A stretch of DNA of 64,000 nt from CBINFS01 sp966250015 (GTDB lineage: Bacteria; Bacteroidota; Rhodothermia; Rhodothermales; DASSAV01), in NCBI GenBank assembly GCA_966250015.1, contig CBINFS010000005.1, forward strand, positions 1-64,000, read 5' to 3'. Under the pieces are notes generated by a model, which saw only the letters and a list, made by a program, of their open reading frames with translations, was not told the origin of the DNA and made no database searches. The stretch's first letter is position 1. Every line of letters begins with the position of its first letter. The position numbers were made by a program, and so were the translations under genes. Positions 34,157 to 41,715 of the stretch are shown piece after piece.

Positions 34157-35365
34157 ATGTCAATCGTACTCGCCTTCAGTGGCGGTCTGGATACATCCTT
34201 CTGTGTTCCCTACCTCAACGAAACCTACGCAGAGCCGGTTTACACCGTCATCGTCAACACCGGCGGACTGACGGAGGCGGACACCGCAGAGATCGCCAGC
34301 CGTGCAAAAGAACTGGGTGCTGCCGAGCACTACACGATCGACGGTAGGCAGGACCTGTTCGATCGGCACCTGAGCTATCTTATCAAGGGCAACGTCCTGC
34401 GCGGCGGCGTGTATCCGCTTTGCGTCGGTCCAGAGCGCGTGACGCAGGCCAGGAAGGTCGTAGAGGTGGCCAGGCAGGTCGGCGCTCGCGCAATAGCGCA
34501 CGGATCGACGGGAGCCGGGAACGACCAGGTCCGTTTCGACGTCGCGATGCGCGTGCTCGCAGACGACCTGGAAGTGATCGCTCCCATTCGTGAGCTCGGG
34601 CTGTCCCGGCCGGAAACCACGGCGTTCCTCAAAGAGAGAGGGTTTTCCGTTCCGGAGAAAAAAACGACCTACTCGATCAACCGTGGTTTGTGGGGCACGA
34701 CCATCGGGGGGCGAGAGACACTCACGACCACCGATCCCCTGCCCGACGGCGCGTATCCAGGCACGACAGCGCCCGTCAACAGCCCTGATTCCTTCCTCCA
34801 GCTCACGCTGTCCTTTGAGAGAGGAATACCTACCGCCATCGACGGGCATCCGTATGGTCCGGTCGAGCTCATCGAGACGTTGAACCGGATTGGCGGCGAG
34901 TACGGTGTGGGACGCGGCATTCACGTTGGCGACACCATCATGGGCATCAAAGGCCGCGTCGGCTTCGAGGCTCCCGCCCCCATCATTTTGATCACCGCCC
35001 ACCGCGAGCTTGAAAAAATTGTCCTTTCACGCTGGCAGCGGTATCAAAAGGATCATCTGTCAGACTTCTACGGGATGCTCCTCCACGAAGCGCAGTACTT
35101 CGATCCCGTCATGCGCGACATCGAGGCATTCCTCGATTCGTCGCAGGAGGTGGTGACGGGGACGGTTAAGGTCCAGCTATATAAAGGGCAGGTATCCGTG
35201 CTCGGGTGCGACAGCCCCTACTCCCTGTTCGATACCGGCGTTGCGACATACGGTGAAAAAAATACGCTCTGGGACGGTCGAGATGCGCAGGGTTTCACTG
35301 AGATCTACGGCATCCAATCCTACCTCACGAGTAAGGCCCGTTTGAAGAATCAGAAGGGTTCGTAA
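34157..35365 (+). CDS. argG: Argininosuccinate synthase
   Basis: This enzyme joins citrulline and aspartate with ATP, the seventh step of arginine synthesis. It has 402 aa. The N-terminal ATP pyrophosphatase loop is LAFSGGLDTSFCV (about 5-17). The citrulline/aspartate segment GSTGAGNDQVRFD (about 115-127) and the later YSINRGLWGTTIGG and GRVGFEAPAPIILITAHRELEK motifs are all present. It is the first structural gene after the leader/terminator. The next gene starts 36 bp downstream. It is of the variant seen in Bacteroidota rather than the enterobacterial form. Confidence 0.95.
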   Translation: MSIVLAFSGGLDTSFCVPYLNETYAEPVYTVIVNTGGLTEADTAEIASRAKELGAAEHYTIDGRQDLFDRHLSYLIKGNVLRGGVYPLCVGPERVTQARKVVEVARQVGARAIAHGSTGAGNDQVRFDVAMRVLADDLEVIAPIRELGLSRPETTAFLKERGFSVPEKKTTYSINRGLWGTTIGGRETLTTTDPLPDGAYPGTTAPVNSPDSFLQLTLSFERGIPTAIDGHPYGPVELIETLNRIGGEYGVGRGIHVGDTIMGIKGRVGFEAPAPIILITAHRELEKIVLSRWQRYQKDHLSDFYGMLLHEAQYFDPVMRDIEAFLDSSQEVVTGTVKVQLYKGQVSVLGCDSPYSLFDTGVATYGEKNTLWDGRDAQGFTEIYGIQSYLTSKARLKNQKGS

Positions 35366-35401
35366 GAGGCCAACGTTTCCGTTCCATTGCAGGTGGTAAA
35401 T

Positions 35402-36463
35402 ATGACAACAAGAATCATTGTAGATAAAATCGCGGCCAGTGCTGCGCCCTGCGGGCTCAAACCCGAGCTTGAAATCTCGCCCTACATCGTGGCGGAGGAA
35501 GGATACTGTGTGGCGGTGAGGGCGCTGGAAGAAAAAACCCACTATAACCAGCTCGAGGACGCCGACGGCGTTTTTTCGACGATCCACAAAGGCGACGTCA
35601 TCGTGGGCGCCCTGGGTGAGCGGCAGGCACTCAAAGGCTACAGCGGGCGGATCCCACGCAGGTTGCAGGTGGGGGACGTCATCAACGTCCTGAACATGGG
35701 CGGCATCATCGGCCTCTGTACGTCGGATCATCCGGACCTCGGACCTGCCCTCAAGGTTGAGCTGCTCGGGGCTGTCCTGACAGAACGAAACGGGTTCAAG
35801 CTGCACGCGCGCATCCAGGATTATGCCCTGGAACCCGTGTATTCACTCGAACGGTCCGCTCCACTCATCATGATCAGCGGCACGTCGATGAATACGGGTA
35901 AGACGTATGCATCGTGCCAGATCATTCAAGGCCTGACGGAGCTGGGGTTCCGCGTCGCTGCGGCAAAGCTAACCGGTGCAGCCCTTCGCCGCGACGTCCG
36001 GGTGATGGAGGAGCACGGCGCCATCAAGTGTGTCACGTTCATCGAAGCGGGCGTCGTCTCCTCGACCAACAAGGAAATGGGTCCGCTGGCCAAAGCCCTG
36101 ATCAGCCATCTCAACGAATACCAGCCGGACGTGATTGTACTCGAGTTAGGCGACGGCTTCATCGGGCATTACGGCGTGGACGAGCTGTTGCTCGACAAAG
36201 AATTGCAGCGTTTCACGAGCGCGCACATCGTAGCCGCCACGGACCTGGCAGGGGCATGGGCGGCGGACCAGATCTTCCGCACGCGCTACCGCACGTCGAT
36301 TGCCGCGATGACGGGTCCGGTGACGGACAACGCGGTCGGAAGGCAATACATCCGAAATTCGTTCGGCATCCCCGCGTTCAACGCCATGCAAGAGTCCGGT
36401 GCGTTGGCCCGGACCGTTGCCGAGTGTCTTGGATCGCAGCTCAGCAAGGCCTACGGGACGTGA
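35402..36463 (+). CDS. P-loop protein of the arginine operon, function unknown
   Basis: A 353-aa protein between argG and argC. The N-terminal half (about 1-150) is a beta-rich domain of unknown type. The C-terminal half is a P-loop domain in the dethiobiotin-synthetase/MobB-like layout: Walker A SGTSMNTGKTYAS (about 158-170), a conserved KLTGAALRRDVRVM segment, an acidic strand DVIVLELGDGFIGHYGVDELL, and AATDLAGAWAAD. DUF1611 proteins, some now known as D-glutamate N-acyltransferases, have a comparable plan. The operon has no argA or argJ, so this gene could supply the missing N-acylglutamate step or a regulatory role. Both are hypotheses. I start at 35402 after AGGTGG; an upstream TTG also exists. 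Confidence 0.6.
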   Translation: MTTRIIVDKIAASAAPCGLKPELEISPYIVAEEGYCVAVRALEEKTHYNQLEDADGVFSTIHKGDVIVGALGERQALKGYSGRIPRRLQVGDVINVLNMGGIIGLCTSDHPDLGPALKVELLGAVLTERNGFKLHARIQDYALEPVYSLERSAPLIMISGTSMNTGKTYASCQIIQGLTELGFRVAAAKLTGAALRRDVRVMEEHGAIKCVTFIEAGVVSSTNKEMGPLAKALISHLNEYQPDVIVLELGDGFIGHYGVDELLLDKELQRFTSAHIVAATDLAGAWAADQIFRTRYRTSIAAMTGPVTDNAVGRQYIRNSFGIPAFNAMQESGALARTVAECLGSQLSKAYGT

Positions 36464-36493
36464 TGTTTCATTTTTAGCGATGCGGGTATTCCC

Positions 36494-37537
36494 ATGATGT
36501 TATCCGGTACACCTTCCAGGCGGGCGGCGCTGCTTCACGGTTCAGGATATGCTGGTGGTGACCTCATTCGCCTGCTCCTCCGGCATCCCGAGGTTTCGAT
36601 TGAAGCGGTCACCAGCCGCGCGTTTGCGGGGCAGCCCGTGTGGAAAGCCCACCCTGACCTGCGCGGACAAACCGACCTAGTCTTTTCGGCTGACGATGTG
36701 CAGGCCGTTGAGGGCTGCGACGTCGTGTTCATCGCTGCTGAGCACGGTAAAGGGGTTGAGGCCGTTCGCGCCCTGTATGATGCCGGCTACTCCGGCGCCA
36801 TCATCGATCTCAGCGCCGACTTCCGCTTCAAAAAGGCGGCGCTGTACGACGAGTGGTTTGGCTTTACGCACCCCTCGCCGGAGCTGCTCGACCAGTTCCA
36901 GTACGGTCTGCCCGAGCTGTTTGCACCCTATCCACCGGGCACACGCTTGATCGCGAACCCGGGTTGCTTCGCGACGGGTGTGACGCTTGCACTCTGGCCG
37001 CTAGCCAAGAACCTGTCGAAGCTCGACGCGGCGGTTACGGCACTCACCGGCGCTTCCGGTTCGGGTGCGCGTCCAAAAGAAGGCACCCACTTTCCTACCC
37101 GTGACGGCAACGTTCGGGCCTACAAGGTGCTCAATCATCAGCACCTGCCCGAGGTCCTGCAATCTCTCGGCGACCACTGCCAGGTTCAGTTCGTGCCGGT
37201 CTCCGGGCCGTGGACGCGTGGGATCTGGGGCACCGCCATCGTCAATCTCGACGACTCGACGACCGAACAAGACGTCGCTGCATGGTTCAACGATGCCTAT
37301 GAATCCAGCCCCTTTGTCAGGCTGTGGCCCGGTGTGCTCCCGGAAATGCGATTCTCCGTGAACACGCCATTCTGCGACATCGGCTGGATCGTCAAAGACT
37401 CGCGGCTCGTCGTCGGCTTCGGGCTCGACAACCTGCTCAAAGGAGCGGCCTCTCAGGCGGTTCACAACATGAATCTTCTGCTGGGTCTTCCGGAAACAGC
37501 CGGCCTGATCCCCGCATCCACTGCGACCATCTCCTAA
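36494..37537 (+). CDS. argC: N-acyl-glutamyl-phosphate reductase
   Basis: This enzyme reduces N-acyl-glutamyl phosphate to the semialdehyde with NADPH, third step of arginine synthesis. It has 347 aa. The N-terminal Rossmann motif is GSGYAGGDLIRLLLRHPE. The active-site cysteine is in IANPGCFATG (C157 region), and the substrate-binding segment ALTGASGSGARPKEGTHFPTRDGNVRAYK follows. A C-terminal FCDIGWIVKD motif completes the family pattern. Thirty bp separate it from the P-loop gene and 18 bp from argD. The acyl group could be succinyl rather than acetyl (see argF'). Confidence 0.93.
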   Translation: MMLSGTPSRRAALLHGSGYAGGDLIRLLLRHPEVSIEAVTSRAFAGQPVWKAHPDLRGQTDLVFSADDVQAVEGCDVVFIAAEHGKGVEAVRALYDAGYSGAIIDLSADFRFKKAALYDEWFGFTHPSPELLDQFQYGLPELFAPYPPGTRLIANPGCFATGVTLALWPLAKNLSKLDAAVTALTGASGSGARPKEGTHFPTRDGNVRAYKVLNHQHLPEVLQSLGDHCQVQFVPVSGPWTRGIWGTAIVNLDDSTTEQDVAAWFNDAYESSPFVRLWPGVLPEMRFSVNTPFCDIGWIVKDSRLVVGFGLDNLLKGAASQAVHNMNLLLGLPETAGLIPASTATIS

Positions 37538-37555
37538 CCCTTGAATAGAACCTGA

Positions 37556-38752
37556 ATGGACCTGACCATTTCTACGGAAGAGACCATCGAGGTTGAGGAG
37601 CACTATCTACTCCCCACCTACAAGAAAATGCCGATCGCCCTGGTTCGGGGTGAAGGCTCTTACGTCTGGGACGCTGAGGGCAACCGGTACCTCGACTTTT
37701 ACGGTGGGCATTGCGTGACACCTCTAGGCCACCGCCCTCCCCGGGTTGTCGAAGCGCTAAAGTCACAAGCGGACACCCTCCTTTTTTATTCGAACGTTTT
37801 GTACAGCCCTGTGCGGGCGCGTGCGGCAGGCTTGCTGGCTGATTTCGCGCCGGAAGGACTCAAACATGTCTACTTCTGCAACTCCGGCACGGAAGCAAAC
37901 GAGACTGCGCTCAAGCTGGCACGGAAATACACGGGGAAACCGGTTGTCGTCGCCATGGAAGGAAGCTTCCACGGCCGGACGCTCGGCAGCCTTGCGGCTA
38001 CCTGGGGGGAGAAATTCCGCGCTCCTTACAAATCGGTATTACCTGAGACAATCTTTGCGCCGTTCGGCGATGCCGACGCCCTCCAGGCCATATTCGCAGA
38101 ACGGGACGACGTTGCCGCCGTCATCATCGAGCCGATTCAGAGCATGGCGGGAATACGGACGGCTCCCGACGAGTACTTCCGCTCCTTGCGTGCTATATGC
38201 GACCAACACGGCGTCGTCCTCATTTTCGACGAGATCCAGACCGGGCTTGGCCGCACGGGAACGTTTTCGATATCCGAACAGCTCGGTATGAAGCCGGACA
38301 TGATCACCCTCGCCAAGGGTTTGGGCTCGGGGATTCCGGTCGGAGCCGTACTGGTCTCAGACGAGATCACGAAGGATGTGCAGTACGGCGACCAGGGTAA
38401 TACGTTCGGCGGGGGCATGCTGGCCATGTCGGCCGTCGCCGCTACCCTCGAAACGATCCGCGACGAGAACGTGATGAGCCGTCCCCCGGTGTTGTTTGAA
38501 CGGATTGCTTCAGGTCTCAAATCCTACATCCGGAACATCCGCGGGCGGGGTTGCCTGATCGGGCTCGAGCTGGAAAGCGAAGCCGGACCGGTCGTGACCG
38601 CCCTGCGAAAGCACGGAGTTCTCACCGGAGGGTCTGCCGATCCGTACGTGATCCGGCTTATGCCGCCGCTAAACCTTTCCGACGAAGAAGCCGACACGTT
38701 CATCGAGACCTTCCGTAAGGTCACCGAAAGTGAACCGTCTCTAAAAAATTAA
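37556..38752 (+). CDS. argD: N-acylornithine aminotransferase
   Basis: A class III PLP-dependent aminotransferase, 398 aa, that converts N-acyl-glutamate semialdehyde to N-acylornithine. Visible family features are the YLDFYGGHCVTPLGH segment, FCNSGTEANETALKLAR (PLP phosphate site), HGRTLGSLAATW, the FDEIQTGLGRTG motif with the cofactor-contacting Asp, and the Schiff-base lysine in ITLAKGLGSGIPVG (about residue 254). It follows argC by 18 bp and precedes argF' by 9 bp. No odd features. Confidence 0.94.
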   Translation: MDLTISTEETIEVEEHYLLPTYKKMPIALVRGEGSYVWDAEGNRYLDFYGGHCVTPLGHRPPRVVEALKSQADTLLFYSNVLYSPVRARAAGLLADFAPEGLKHVYFCNSGTEANETALKLARKYTGKPVVVAMEGSFHGRTLGSLAATWGEKFRAPYKSVLPETIFAPFGDADALQAIFAERDDVAAVIIEPIQSMAGIRTAPDEYFRSLRAICDQHGVVLIFDEIQTGLGRTGTFSISEQLGMKPDMITLAKGLGSGIPVGAVLVSDEITKDVQYGDQGNTFGGGMLAMSAVAATLETIRDENVMSRPPVLFERIASGLKSYIRNIRGRGCLIGLELESEAGPVVTALRKHGVLTGGSADPYVIRLMPPLNLSDEEADTFIETFRKVTESEPSLKN

Positions 38753-38761
38753 CCGCCGCCG

Positions 38762-39781
38762 ATGGGAAACCAACTCAGACACTTGCTGGACTGGCAGTAC
38801 ATCGACGATCAAACCTGGCGCTCGCGGGTGGAGGCTGCGGTCGCGTACTACCGTGCCGGGAAGACCTGGTCGAACGTTGCACGCGGCAAAAGTATAGCAC
38901 TCCTTTTTTTCAATTCGTCGCTTCGGACGCGTACGTCGATGGAGCTCGCCGCCGTCCAGCTCGGAGCGCACGCCACTACGCTGAACGTAGGCCAGGGCGT
39001 ATGGGGCTTCGCGTGGGAAAAAGGCGTACCCATGGTGGGAGACGCCGCCGAGCACATCCAGGAGGCCGTAGGCGTCCTGTCCCGCTACTACGATGCGCTT
39101 GGTGTTCGGCTGTTTGCCTCGGGAACGAACTACGAGCAGGACCGCGATGAGATCTTGCTGCATACCATCGCGTCGCATTCCAGTGTGCCGGTCATCAGTC
39201 TTGAATCTGCCTTCTATCATCCCTGCCAGGCTCTCGGAGACGCCGGAACGATCACGACCCATTTTGACGGAGACGCCAAAGGACGCAAGTTCGTCCTGTC
39301 GTGGGCGTACCATCCAAAACAGCTACCGATGGCCGTTCCGAACTCGGCGCTGCTCACCGCAGCCCGCTTAGGGATGCACGTGACGGTGGCACGCCCTGAG
39401 GGCTATGCGCTCGATCCGGGTGTGATGAGCCTGGCCCGTTCTTATGCTGAAGCAGCGGGCTCGGAAGTTGTCGAAACCACAAACCTGGAGGAAGCCGTGG
39501 ATGGCGCGGAGGTCGTCTACGCCAAAGCGTGGGGCGGCCCGCTTACCTATACCGAGCCGGAACGGGAGGCGGAGCTCAGGAAAACGTTGGTGAACTGGCG
39601 GATTACCCGTGGCCTGATGAACCGGACGCGTGAGGGTGTCTTTATGCACTGCCTGCCCGTTCGGCGAAACGTGGTAGTCGACGACGACGTGCTCGACGGA
39701 CCACGATCGATCCACCTGCTTCAGGCAGAGTTCCGGCTCCATGCCCAAAAGGCGATCCTCGAGTATGTCTGGGATCTGTAG
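38762..39781 (+). CDS. argF': N-acylornithine carbamoyltransferase, probably succinylornithine type
   Basis: This is a 339-aa member of the acyl-ornithine transcarbamylase family, which carbamoylates N-acylornithine rather than ornithine. The carbamoyl-phosphate motif is FFNSSLRTRTSMEL (49-62), with HPCQALGD and the HCLPVRRNV signature further on. A known specificity position, Glu in the Xanthomonas acetylornithine enzyme and Pro in the Bacteroides succinylornithine enzyme, is Ala96 here (GDAAEH). Replacing that Glu with small residues is reported to switch preference to succinylornithine. N-succinyl intermediates are therefore likely. Nine bp follow argD. Confidence 0.9.
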   Translation: MGNQLRHLLDWQYIDDQTWRSRVEAAVAYYRAGKTWSNVARGKSIALLFFNSSLRTRTSMELAAVQLGAHATTLNVGQGVWGFAWEKGVPMVGDAAEHIQEAVGVLSRYYDALGVRLFASGTNYEQDRDEILLHTIASHSSVPVISLESAFYHPCQALGDAGTITTHFDGDAKGRKFVLSWAYHPKQLPMAVPNSALLTAARLGMHVTVARPEGYALDPGVMSLARSYAEAAGSEVVETTNLEEAVDGAEVVYAKAWGGPLTYTEPEREAELRKTLVNWRITRGLMNRTREGVFMHCLPVRRNVVVDDDVLDGPRSIHLLQAEFRLHAQKAILEYVWDL

Positions 39782-39807
39782 TTCGACTTTCCTTATCTAC
39801 AAAACCC

Positions 39808-40602
39808 GTGACGGCAACAAAACCTTGTACGGTTGTAAAGATCGGCGGTGCGCTCCTGAATGATGAGCGCAACCTCGACGTGTTCTGGCAGTCGATCCGC
39901 ACCCTGCAAGAACGGCAAGCAATAGTCGTGGTGCACGGTGGTGGTCCTCAGGCGACCGAGATGGCACGCCGGCTCGGCCACGAACCGCGCATCGTACACG
40001 GGCGGCGGGTGACGACCGACCTCGATCTGGACATCATGAAGTGGACCGTCAGGGGTGAGCTGAACGTCAATCTAACCGCCCACGCCATCCGATTTGGAGT
40101 GCCGGCAGTCGGGCTTTCTGGAGTCGACGGGTCTATCCTGAAGGTTGTAAAAAGGCCGCCCTGGGAGGTCGAAGGCGAAAAGATCGATTTCGGACACGTA
40201 GGAGACGTAGTGGGTGCCGACACCCGGCCACTCTCCACCCTCATCGATGCGGGGTACGTTCCGGTCGTTGCGCCGCTCGGTGTGGACGAGAACGGCAGGA
40301 TTTACAACGTCAATGCGGATACCGTCGCCTGCTCGATCGCAGGAGCGCTGAAGGCTTCCAATTTCCTGCTCGTCGCAGAGTCTGGAGGACTGCTCAGGGA
40401 TCCGGAGAGGCCGGACTCGAGGATCGCAACCTGTGACCCCGATTTATACCATTCCGGCATCGAAGGTGGCTGGATCAAAGGGGGGATGCGGGTCAAGATG
40501 CAGATCGGGTTCGAAGCTCTCGATGCGGGTGTCGAAAACGTTTACGTGCTCGCACCGGACGACCTGATTACCAGAAATCAGGGCACGCGCATCACCCGTT
40601 GA
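39808..40602 (+). CDS. argB: N-acylglutamate kinase
   Basis: This enzyme phosphorylates N-acylglutamate at its gamma carboxyl, the second step of arginine synthesis. It has 264 aa in the amino-acid-kinase fold: KIGGALLNDER near 10-20, VVHGGGPQATEMARRLG (about 39-55), RRVTTDLDLDIMKW, and the ATP segment NVNADTVACSIAGALKASNFLLVAESGG. The start is a GTG at 39808, the only initiation codon that keeps the first beta strand. The protein lacks the extra N-terminal helix found in arginine-inhibited hexameric kinases, so feedback inhibition by arginine at this step is less likely, which would leave transcriptional attenuation as the main control. Confidence 0.93.
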   Translation: MTATKPCTVVKIGGALLNDERNLDVFWQSIRTLQERQAIVVVHGGGPQATEMARRLGHEPRIVHGRRVTTDLDLDIMKWTVRGELNVNLTAHAIRFGVPAVGLSGVDGSILKVVKRPPWEVEGEKIDFGHVGDVVGADTRPLSTLIDAGYVPVVAPLGVDENGRIYNVNADTVACSIAGALKASNFLLVAESGGLLRDPERPDSRIATCDPDLYHSGIEGGWIKGGMRVKMQIGFEALDAGVENVYVLAPDDLITRNQGTRITR

Positions 40603-40630
40603 CGTCGCCGCTATTCACCGGATATCCGAA

Positions 40631-41710
40631 ATGATCGACCACCTGCTCGACGTCGGTTCGCTTTTGAAGGAAATGGTGCGGTTTCCTTCGTTGAGCCACG
40701 AGGAAGGCCCCCTTGCCGACTTCATCGAGCAGTACGTCTCGGCAAACGGCCTGCCTGTGACCCGGCTGGGCGACAACGTTTACTTCTGCCTGGGCGACGG
40801 ACCGAACCGCCTCCTGCTCAATTCGCACCTGGACGTGGTCCCTCCTTCCGCCGATCATCCCTTTGACCCGTTCGATCCCGTCGAGCGCGACGGCATGCTT
40901 TACGGCCGGGGCACGGTCGATGCCAAGGCAAGCGGCGCCGCCATGACGACGGCGATACTCCAGCTCGCAAGGGAGGGTTGGAAACCGCAGGACGGGCAGG
41001 TCATCGTAGCCCTCACAGTCTGTGAAGAAACGGGCGGAGGCTACAACGGGCTCGAACACCTCAGGCCGCATCTGCCCCCTCTCAGTGCGGCCATTGTCGG
41101 CGAGCCTACCAGCCTAAAGCCGTGTGTGGCGCAAAAAGGCCTCCTGATTCTGAAAGTGGCGGCTCATGGAAAAACGGCGCACGCTGCGCGTGCACACCTC
41201 GGCGATAACGCGATCCATCGCGCGGCTCGAGACATCATCCGGCTCGAAGAGTACGCGTTCGATCGCAAGGATCCTTTCCTTGGTGCGCCCACCCTTACCG
41301 TGACCACCATCGAAGGCGGTACGGCTCGAAACGTCGTGCCCGACCGCTGCACCTTTTACGTCGACATTCGCACCACCCCGGCGTACAAGCACGACGAAAT
41401 AACAGCCAAAATCGCGGATCTCCTGGAATCGGAGGTGTCCGTCCACAGCAAACGGATCATACCCGTATCAACTGACCCGACCGAACGAATCGTTCAGGCC
41501 ACACTAGAGGCGCTGCCCGGCAGCGAACCTTTCGGCTCCCCTACGGCCTCCGACTGGATTTTCCTGCACGACGTGCCCACTGTCAAGCTTGGCCCCGGCG
41601 CGAGCGAACGGTCGCACACGGCCGACGAACACATCGCCCTCTCCGAAGTAACGGAAGCTGTCCTGACCTACAAAAAGATCATCCGCAACTACTTTCAGAC
41701 CGGCGAATAA
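40631..41710 (+). CDS. argE: M20 family deacylase, ArgE-type
   Basis: A metallopeptidase-like deacylase, 359 aa, expected to remove the N-acyl group from N-acylcitrulline (the argF' route moves deacylation to after carbamoylation). Zinc ligands are visible: H66-x-D68 in SHLDVV, D97 in RGTVDAK, E132-E133 in CEETGGG, the Asp/Glu in GEPTS, and the C-terminal histidine in SHTADEH. The family also contains acetyl-lysine deacylases, but gene order between argB and argH fixes the pathway. The stop is 5 bp from argH. Confidence 0.9.
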   Translation: MIDHLLDVGSLLKEMVRFPSLSHEEGPLADFIEQYVSANGLPVTRLGDNVYFCLGDGPNRLLLNSHLDVVPPSADHPFDPFDPVERDGMLYGRGTVDAKASGAAMTTAILQLAREGWKPQDGQVIVALTVCEETGGGYNGLEHLRPHLPPLSAAIVGEPTSLKPCVAQKGLLILKVAAHGKTAHAARAHLGDNAIHRAARDIIRLEEYAFDRKDPFLGAPTLTVTTIEGGTARNVVPDRCTFYVDIRTTPAYKHDEITAKIADLLESEVSVHSKRIIPVSTDPTERIVQATLEALPGSEPFGSPTASDWIFLHDVPTVKLGPGASERSHTADEHIALSEVTEAVLTYKKIIRNYFQTGE

Positions 41711-41715
41711 CAACC

